Assembly: GCA_910575105.1 (NCBI GenBank)
Contig: CAJTDK010000015.1
Span: 24,164-88,163 of the forward strand
DNA length: 64,000 nucleotides
Direction of reading: 5' to 3'
DNA from: Lachnospiraceae bacterium
GTDB taxonomy: Bacteria; Bacillota; Clostridia; Lachnospirales; Lachnospiraceae
The notes under the pieces were generated by a model. That model ran no database searches. It was given only the letters and a program-made list of their open reading frames with translations, and was not told the origin of the DNA. Shown piece after piece: positions 58,405 through 64,000 of the stretch (the stretch's first letter is position 1; every line of letters starts with the position of its first letter). The position numbers were made by a program, and so were the translations under genes.

Positions 58405-59221
58405 GGCATAAATAATCTGCGGAGATTATCTGCCGTTTGCCATACATCTTCGTAACTCATGAAAAGCGGTGAAAAGGAAATCCGGATCTGGTCTTTTTCT
58501 GATGGCTCCATATTTTTTCGCATTTTCGATCTTATTGCAGCTCTCAGACCGTCTGTCAGAACCGAGCCGTTGTCCAGAAATGGGGGACTATGCCCATGGA
58601 GTGGCTTAAGTCAAAGCCAATGGTTATTCCTCTTTTTGAAGCCTCGGCTGCCAGCTGTTCTACATCAAGGAGCTGCCCGGTAGAATGCACGACTGACGGC
58701 AGGAACACAAGCGCCGTATGGTTATCCATCGTCTTTATGATTAGATCCTCGTCGATAAGCGGGCCGCTGCCTCCAGAAAGTATCAGTTCTTTTTGAGGGT
58801 CATAGCCTTTTAGCCGTATCTGCGCTTCCAGTGCATAACGGTCAGAGCAGAAGATCTGATGATCGCAGACAATTTTTGTTTTCTCTCCTTTGGGATTGTA
58901 AAATGCGGAGATGAGGCTGTGTATATTGGTCGTTGTCCCGCCAGCAATCACCAGCTCTTTCTCGTGTGCGCCGGCCAGGCTGTTTTCCATAGCGGCAATA
59001 CGTTCAGGATAATAGAACCATGGGATTTTTCCACAGAACCATCCGGCTACAAGCTGGTTCTTCCATTCGCCGGCCACTCTGTTTAAGGTTTCTTCCGAAC
59101 GCCGGGACATAGGGCCCAGCCCGTTGGCTTCATAGTATAAATGGTCCGGAAGATAAAATTCTGCCTTATATTTGGACAACACATCGGTTTTATCCATTTT
59201 TTCTGCATATGATTTGTTCAC
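58401..59221 (-). pseudogene. Kynureninase-like aminotransferase V gene with internal deletion
   Basis: The N-terminal half starts at GTG 59221 behind GGGAGGATG and reads YYEANGLGPMSRRSEETL, the cofactor-binding GGTTTNIHSL, and FDLSHSMGIVPHFW. It then ends at a stop at 58556. In another frame the true C-terminus follows: TDGLRAAIRSKMRKNMEPSE, RISFSPLFMSYEDVWQTADN, LRRLFMP, stop 58401. About 150-200 residues, including the PLP-lysine segment, are missing in between. Kynureninases are about 420 residues; this would be inactive. It sits in an operon with a cyclase and an amino-acid permease, consistent with a former kynurenine or related pathway. Confidence 0.75.
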
Positions 59222-60592
59222 TTATTCATCCTCCCAGCTTACTTCTACCTGGACCTTCCCTGACTTGTAGCGCAGCATGACAAAGATAAAGGATACGGCA
59301 AGGAATATGATATTTCCAATGATGATTTCCGGCGTATTATCTTCAAGCAGGAGCCAGTTCTGAAAGATCAGCAGCCCGCCGCAGAAATAGCAGATTGCTT
59401 TTAAGGCTCCGTCAGATATTTTAAACGCAGACTTTTTCCAGGCTTCCGGAAGTAATTTGGGAAGTCTCGCCGTGGCAACTACGATAAGGAAAGTCGTAAT
59501 ATTCATGAGGATCATAGACATATTGGCAATACGGTCAATATCAAGACCTGCGACGATGGGAAGCAGCCCTACGATATAAAAGAGGATCAGCAGATAATAA
59601 GGAGTTCCATATTTTTCACTGATCGTGCCGAGTTTCTTTGGGAACCATCCGTCCACGCAGGCCTGCAGGACCGGCTTTGTCACCCAGCCGAAGGTTGCGT
59701 TCAGGGTGGTGGAAAGAGCAAGCAGGGCGCCGCCTGTCACAAAGAATACATACAGCATTTTGGGGAGAAATGCTTTTGCCGCAATGCTCAAGGGCTGATA
59801 CATCACTTCCTCCACCGGAAGTACGCCCGCGGCGACGAAACCGATCACCGTATATAATGCGGTAACTAATAATGTAGATAACACGATGGCAAAGGGCACG
59901 TCTTTTGTCGGATTCTTGCATTCTCCTGAGAAGTTGACAAGATTGCCGCCTCCGGTCGTTGCGAAGGAGGTGAAGATCGCGGCCATGCAGAAGCCTTTCC
60001 ACCCGCCCATGAACAACGGCGGATTCGGATTAGTGAAATACCCGGGTTCAATATGGAATACGCCCAGTGCCGCAAAAACTGCGAGAGCGAGAGCCAGGAT
60101 AATGACCAGGATATTTTGCAGGAATGCGGCATCCTTTACGCCGAAGAGATTGATCACGAAAAAAAGCGTAAGGGCAATAACCGCCAGGGGCATCCTGGGA
60201 ATGCCGGGAACGAGCGCCAGCAGATAATCCGCCAGCGACAGGGCATACATTCCGATGGATATATTGCCGATGATATAGATCATTATGTAAAAGCCTGAGA
60301 AGCGTTCGCCAAGCAGCAGGCTTGCCATAGTATACTGCCCGCCCCTGAGCCGTACCGCACTTCCGGCGAAAATACTCGGCACGGTAACTGCCAGTGAAAA
60401 TAATGCGCCGAAGAGAAAAGCGAATACAACGGATCTACCGGTAAATCCGATAGCTACACCTGTCAGTGAAAATACCCCGGAACCGATGATCTGTCCAAGT
60501 CCCATAGAGATCAATTCCCGTTTACCAAGAACCCTTTTTAATTTTTTTGTCGTAAATTCATCATGTACGGATGATTCATTTGTATTTCCCAT
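59222..60592 (-). CDS. APC-family amino acid permease
   Basis: This 456-residue protein starts at ATG 60592 behind AAGGAGGCAGCTT. It has twelve membrane segments with the APC start KRELISMGLGQIIGSGVFSLTG, the sixth-helix motif FTSFATTGGGNLVNFSGECKNPTKDVPFA and conserved glycines in the first helix. It imports an amino acid or amine with protons. In this operon the cargo may be an aromatic or kynurenine-like compound, but this rests on neighbours only. Confidence 0.9.
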   Translation of the reverse strand: MGNTNESSVHDEFTTKKLKRVLGKRELISMGLGQIIGSGVFSLTGVAIGFTGRSVVFAFLFGALFSLAVTVPSIFAGSAVRLRGGQYTMASLLLGERFSGFYIMIYIIGNISIGMYALSLADYLLALVPGIPRMPLAVIALTLFFVINLFGVKDAAFLQNILVIILALALAVFAALGVFHIEPGYFTNPNPPLFMGGWKGFCMAAIFTSFATTGGGNLVNFSGECKNPTKDVPFAIVLSTLLVTALYTVIGFVAAGVLPVEEVMYQPLSIAAKAFLPKMLYVFFVTGGALLALSTTLNATFGWVTKPVLQACVDGWFPKKLGTISEKYGTPYYLLILFYIVGLLPIVAGLDIDRIANMSMILMNITTFLIVVATARLPKLLPEAWKKSAFKISDGALKAICYFCGGLLIFQNWLLLEDNTPEIIIGNIIFLAVSFIFVMLRYKSGKVQVEVSWEDE

Positions 60593-60609
60593 AAGCTGCC
60601 TCCTTATTT

Positions 60610-61341
60610 TTAAAAATTAGTTTTTGTCAGTTTTATTTCCGGTATACATACTGCCCGTACCGGCGAGCCGTCGGCCTTGCTGATCTTCAAAGGAAGAAAT
60701 GAATAGAAGGCAGGCTCTTTCGGAAGCTGGTTCAGATTGCAGAGATACTCTACGATCAGACATCCGTTGTTTAACAGCGTTGCATGTGCTTCATTTCTTA
60801 CGTTCTCTCTTTCCATGTTTTCCAGAATATCCATGAACGTGGGATCAGGAAGGCGCTTTGCTGTGGAAAATCCGAAAGCGGCGTCGGCAGAGCCTCCATC
60901 CGTCCCCACAATCCGGATCCCAAGTTCCGTCAGTGCTTTTGCCGCATCCTCCGAAAGGTAAGGATGACGGAAAAAATCCCATGTCCCGTAGTAGCGCGCC
61001 CAGCCTGTATTCAGTATGGCGAAATCTGCCTGGCAAAGCTCCTTTTCATAGGCCATAATATCCGCACGGGTAATTTGGTATATTTCTCCTTTGCTGCTGA
61101 AATCAAGGACGATTCCCATCCCGGCGAACCAGCCGGCGGGGAAATCATCCAAGGTCTTTCCGGTCTTGCTGATATGGTAGGGTGCGTCGATATGGGTAGC
61201 GGTGTGCGTTCCCATTTTTATAAATTTTACATTTACTCCTTCCTCTTCGGTCGTTGCGTAATTTTCAATTACTGGTGTCCTGTCGCAAGGGCAGACCTGA
61301 GTCTCGTTACTGATCTCCCTTGTCAAGTCGATGATGTTCAT
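60610..61341 (-). CDS. Cyclase family protein (kynurenine formamidase-like)
   Basis: The start ATG 61341 follows AGAGGAGGCAGTCAGG, inside the end of the MerR gene. The 243-residue metal-dependent hydrolase carries HTATHIDAPYH, the KynB/isatin-hydrolase motif HxGTHxDxPxH with Gly replaced by Ala, and further GWARYYGTWDFF and VGTDGGSAD segments. Relatives remove the formyl group from formylkynurenine, or hydrolyse isatin and similar lactams. Beside a kynureninase-like gene and an amino-acid permease, formylkynurenine is a reasonable but unproven substrate. Confidence 0.85.
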   Translation of the reverse strand: MNIIDLTREISNETQVCPCDRTPVIENYATTEEEGVNVKFIKMGTHTATHIDAPYHISKTGKTLDDFPAGWFAGMGIVLDFSSKGEIYQITRADIMAYEKELCQADFAILNTGWARYYGTWDFFRHPYLSEDAAKALTELGIRIVGTDGGSADAAFGFSTAKRLPDPTFMDILENMERENVRNEAHATLLNNGCLIVEYLCNLNQLPKEPAFYSFLPLKISKADGSPVRAVCIPEIKLTKTNF

Positions 61342-62179
61342 CCTGACTGCCTCCTCTCTTTTTGACGGGTATCTGAATCTCTGTTACGAATTCCTTTGGA
61401 TTGTCCGTCATGTAGTCGTCCATATGAAATTCCTCTCGGATATTTCCGATGATCTCATAGCCGTTTTCTTCAATCCATGTCAGGATTGCTTCATAAGAAT
61501 CCATGACGCTTTCATGTTCTCCGGTATGCAGAAGGAAAGCGGCTTTTTCATATGCTTTCTGAACCTTGCATTTTATTCTCTCTGTCTCAGGGAATGGCGC
61601 CAGTACCCTTTTTAGGATTTCAACATGGATTTCGTCATCTTTGTAAATGGAATCGTAATATATCGTATATCTCTCGTTGCCTGTCCTGATCTTGCATTTA
61701 TTCAGATGATCCAGCAGTTCGGCCCACAGCTTTTCCTGGGTTGAATATGCGTTAATCGATGCTTTCAGGCTTGCTACCCGCATTTCGGGTATGCTTTTGA
61801 TGCCGACCTGGAAAGAAGATAGTTTAATTCCTCCGTTATTCTCAAGCTTCTTTTTCAGCAATTCAATTGTCTGCTTCTTTGCAGACAGTTCCTGTATCTG
61901 CCGGTCCAATTCCAGTTGTTTTAACTCCAGCACTCCTTTTAGCAGCGTGTGATCCTTATCCACCTCCTCCTTTAGCAAATAGGTAATTTCTTTTAGCGAT
62001 AATCCCATTTCCTTTAACAGAAATATTTCATTCAGTACAGGAATCTGGTCAGGGGTATAATAGCGGTATCCGGTTGTCTCATCCACGTATCTGGGCCTTA
62101 ACAGTCCCAGTTCATCATAATATCTCAGGGTTTTCCCGGATATTTTATAGATACTTGCAAGCTGTCCGATGCGAAACAT
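61307..62179 (-). CDS. MerR-family regulator with effector domain
   Basis: The start ATG 62179 follows AAGGAGGATGAGCAT. The 290-residue protein has the MerR DNA-binding domain (MFRIGQLASIYKISGKTLRYYDELGLLRPRYVDETTGYRYYTPDQIPVLNEIFLLKEMGLSLKEITYLL), a coiled coil, and a C-terminal GyrI-like/multidrug-binding domain (about 120-275; KAAFLLHTGEHESVMDSYEAILTWIEENGYEI). Such proteins bind a small ligand and activate a promoter with a long spacer. Its own promoter and that of the CocE pair both have that form. Its gene heads the operon merR-cyclase-permease-kynureninase. Confidence 0.92.
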   Translation of the reverse strand: MFRIGQLASIYKISGKTLRYYDELGLLRPRYVDETTGYRYYTPDQIPVLNEIFLLKEMGLSLKEITYLLKEEVDKDHTLLKGVLELKQLELDRQIQELSAKKQTIELLKKKLENNGGIKLSSFQVGIKSIPEMRVASLKASINAYSTQEKLWAELLDHLNKCKIRTGNERYTIYYDSIYKDDEIHVEILKRVLAPFPETERIKCKVQKAYEKAAFLLHTGEHESVMDSYEAILTWIEENGYEIIGNIREEFHMDDYMTDNPKEFVTEIQIPVKKRGGSQDEHHRLDKGDQ

Positions 62180-62225
62180 ATGCTCATCCTCCTTGTACTG
62201 AATCATGCATTTGCGTGTTAAGTGC

Positions 62226-62257
62226 ATTATAAAAGATTTCCCTTGGGGCAAAGTCAA
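62226..62257 (-). promoter_or_regulatory. MerR-type promoter of the merR operon
   Basis: TTGACT (rc 62252-62257), 20-nt spacer, TATAAT (rc 62226-62231). The spacer TTGCCCCAAGGGAAATCTTT is nearly the same as at 58379-58398 in its first 15 bases. Confidence 0.7.
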
Positions 62258-62410
62258 TATTATTTTGAAAATTTATTGTATTTATTTTTATTTTCTGTTT
62301 TTTGATATTATTTTCAATTAGCTATTCTTTTATGACTAGGAACTTACAGAATAATTTGAATCATTGGAGGAGATTGTAAAGATTAATATGAAAATTACTT
62401 AAAATTATAT

Positions 62411-62945
62411 ATGTCTTTTTGGCTATCTTTTTATATCTTCTTAAATGTCCGCAAAGCCTTATTTTATGCAGAATTGAAGCATGGACACTATGATAACTTC
62501 TTCGACAGTGAGGAAGAATGGCTGGAATATGAATTAGAAAAGTTAGGGGAATACATTACGGAATACATCAACGGAAAGAGCATTGAAATATCCGACCTTT
62601 ACCCAATCAAAGAATTTATCCAACATTTGAAATTCAAAAAAATACTAGTGCTCCATCCTGCTAGAAACCGAACTCATGAACTTCCTGTTTCGCACCATTG
62701 CGTCGTTAAAATTTCTAGACGATGAACCACATCGCCGTCGGAATTTTGCCTAGCACTGGACGAACCACGCAGTCCATTAGTCCGGTTTCTAACAGGATGG
62801 AGCACTAGACAGCTATGATGATTTATACAGCATGGATATGTTTGGGGAAAGCATAGAGGGACATAAGTATAAAACACCTTATCAAGTTGTGAAAATGATA
62901 AGCCCAAATTCAAAAGAGGATATGGAACTATTACGGGAAGATTAA
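62411..62945 (+). pseudogene. Unknown protein gene split by a MITE-like element
   Basis: The left part reads KALFYAELKHGHYDNFFDSE, EEWLEYELEKLGEYITEYIN and SDLYPIKEFIQHLKFKKI; the right part (62809-62945) reads DSYDDLYSMDMFGESIEGHK and ends KEDMELLRED. Removing 62649-62808 (the element plus one CTAG) joins them in frame as KKILDSYDD, giving 124 residues. There is no ribosome-binding site before ATG 62411, so the 5' end may also be damaged. I do not recognise the family; it is acidic and helical. Confidence 0.65.
62649..62804. mobile_element. MITE-like element (156 bp) with CTAG target duplication
   Basis: The ends TGCTCCATCCTG and CAGGATGGAGCA are perfect inverted repeats that continue imperfectly to about 26 bp (TAGAAACCG ... 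CGGTTTCTA). CTAG flanks both sides (62645-62648 and 62805-62808). The element holds no transposase. Precise removal restores an open frame. The 4-bp CTAG fits the YTAR target reported for IS701-type transposases, which is only a suggestion. Confidence 0.85.
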
Positions 62946-63009
62946 GGAATAACCATTTTGATGATGAGGACTAATAACCTTTTTCTTCTTGTGAGAAGAT
63001 ACCGTAAAC

Positions 63010-63075
63010 AAAAAGCCCGATCAAGAGTGCAAAGCACCACCAATGGTGTCAAGCTCTTGACAGGGCTTTTTGTTT
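63010..63075. terminator. Bidirectional terminator
   Basis: AAAAAGCCC-ga-TCAAGAG pairs with CTCTTGA-ca-GGGCTTTTT; an inner CACC/GGTG stem adds stability. Confidence 0.8.
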
Positions 63076-63118
63076 TCTGTGGCAGGTAATCAAGAGGAAG
63101 AAAGAGTAACTGTTATCA

Positions 63119-63212
63119 AGGTAGTGTAAAATAGTTTGTGTCTTTGGTTAAAAATGGCTCCTTTTTGGTAAGAATTAAGATATGACAATTCTTACTGAAA
63201 AGGAGTATTTTT
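63119..63212 (+). mobile_element. Probable left end of an IS256-family element
   Basis: From GGTAGTGTAAAATAGTTTGTG the sequence has the look of an IS256-type terminal repeat; the right end is outside the window, so the pairing cannot be checked. TTGGTT and TAAGAT-like boxes for the transposase lie inside. Confidence 0.5.
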
Positions 63213-64000
63213 ATGGCAGTTGCAAAGGAGCAAATTCGACAAATTATTTCACAAAATAACATTAGCAGCGTGGCAGATGTTTATTCTCTTCTCAAAGAAA
63301 GTTTCAAAGACATCCTTCAGGAGCTTATGGAGGCAGAACTGGATGCTACTCTGGGATATGAGAAAAATCAAAAAGGTGATTTACTGACAGACAATAAGAG
63401 AAATGGACACTCTCCCAAGACTCTTAAAAGTCAGTATGGTGAGTTCCAGATTGATGTCCCCAGAGATAGAAATGGCGAATTTGAGCCAAAACTCATTTCC
63501 AAGTATCAGAGGGATATTTCTGGAATTGAAGAAAAGATAATCTCACTTTATGCGCGTGGGATGAGTACACGGGATATCCATGACCAGATTAATGATCTGT
63601 ATGGAATTGAAGTATCTGCAGAAATGGTAAGCAAAATCACAGATAAGATCCTCCCCCAGGTAAAAGAGTGGCAGTCCCGCCCTTTGAATCCAATTTATCC
63701 TTTTGTGTTCATGGATTGTATCCACTATAAAGTGCGGGAAGATGGCCGGATCTTGAACCGTGCTGCTTATGTGGTATTAGGCGTTACTGTTGAAGGGTAT
63801 AAGGACATTCTGAGCATCACGGTAGGCGCAAATGAAACCAGCAAGTTCTGGCTTGGCATGTTAAACGATTTGAAAAACCGTGGAGTAAAAGACGTACTGT
63901 TTTTCTGCGTAGATGGCCTGCCCGGCTTTAAAGAAGCGATACAGGCAGTATATCCGCAGGCAGAAATACAAAGATGCGTGATCCATATGCTGAGGAATTC
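63213..64000 (+). CDS. IS256-family transposase, cut by window edge
   Basis: The start ATG 63213 follows AAGGAGTATTTTT. The visible 262 residues show the mutator/IS256 pattern: LLKESFKDILQELMEAELDATLGYEKN, NGHSPKTLKSQYGEFQIDVPRDRNGEFEPKLISKYQRD, LYARGMSTRDI, then the first DDE Asp in FVFMDCIHYKVRE and the second in VLFFCVDGLPGFKEAI, followed by QRCVIHMLRN. The last Glu lies beyond the edge. No frameshift is seen, so the element could be active. Confidence 0.93.
   Translation, partial: MAVAKEQIRQIISQNNISSVADVYSLLKESFKDILQELMEAELDATLGYEKNQKGDLLTDNKRNGHSPKTLKSQYGEFQIDVPRDRNGEFEPKLISKYQRDISGIEEKIISLYARGMSTRDIHDQINDLYGIEVSAEMVSKITDKILPQVKEWQSRPLNPIYPFVFMDCIHYKVREDGRILNRAAYVVLGVTVEGYKDILSITVGANETSKFWLGMLNDLKNRGVKDVLFFCVDGLPGFKEAIQAVYPQAEIQRCVIHMLRN

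Noticed and set aside
1..64000. CRISPR array or tRNA/rRNA genes
   Set aside because: No regularly spaced direct repeats of CRISPR size were seen, and no cloverleaf-like or rRNA sequence was recognised by eye. A tRNA could be missed without a covariance search.

Overview
The window looks like a chromosomal segment of a low-to-mid-GC Gram-positive anaerobe of the class Clostridia, most likely a gut Lachnospiraceae. This is inferred from gene types and style: strong AGGAGG ribosome-binding sites, frequent GTG/TTG starts, a BlaR1/BlaI pair, a Spo0A-C-like small protein, large serine recombinases, and a pyrH-frr-uppS-cdsA-dxr-rseP block. No rRNA, tRNA or CRISPR array was recognised.

Layout. 1-1.4 kb: the end of a cobalamin gene (cbiC) and a DUF3114-like protein. 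1.4-9.5 kb: an accessory island. It holds a Spo0A-C-like/XRE pair, a serine recombinase that has lost its start, a decayed aldo-keto reductase operon in which flavodoxin, acetyltransferase and MATE genes are truncated and fused, a TetR regulator, and four single-gene cassettes (including an SprT-like metalloprotein). Each cassette has the same promoter-like module and its own terminator. 9.5-19 kb: a lipoprotein behind two BlaI-type operators, blaR1-blaI, a P-loop protein, an NCS2 nucleobase permease, rarA, a nuclease lipoprotein with an Ada-like tail, and yaaA. 19-25.4 kb: a four-carbon acid-sugar module (TIM-family isomerase, PdxA2-type dehydrogenase, DUF1537 kinase, KdgT-type permease, DeoR regulator), apparently routing a threonate- or erythronate-like compound to triose phosphate. 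25.4-34 kb: a K+ channel with an RyR-like tail, an orphan response regulator, an M24 peptidase, and a sigma factor/membrane protein/ABC module. 34-36.4 kb: mobile-element wreckage with a CPBP protease and a 52-residue SymE-like gene. 36.4-47 kb: a histidine kinase and BceAB-like transporter with no response regulator beside them, a frameshifted ProXp-like gene, an ECF sigma/anti-sigma pair, a second ABC operon, and nuclease and HEPN remnants. 47-49 kb: MarR-MATE. 49-54.7 kb: the essential lipid/isoprenoid block. 54.7-62.2 kb: a MerR-controlled catabolic cluster (cyclase, APC permease, broken kynureninase-like gene, two CocE-type hydrolases, one lacking the catalytic serine). 62.4-64 kb: an ORF split by a MITE-like element, and an IS256-family transposase running off the edge.

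Main themes. The most unusual item is the set of four cassettes sharing a fixed-spacing module (TTGYYT, 16 nt, TAAGCT, then a conserved tail). Others are BlaI boxes in front of a non-beta-lactamase lipoprotein, two MerR-type promoters with 20-bp spacers that probably define a small regulon, and several families of palindromic repeats, one of which has a CTAG target duplication whose precise removal restores an open frame. All functions are inferred from reading the sequence; no database search was run.
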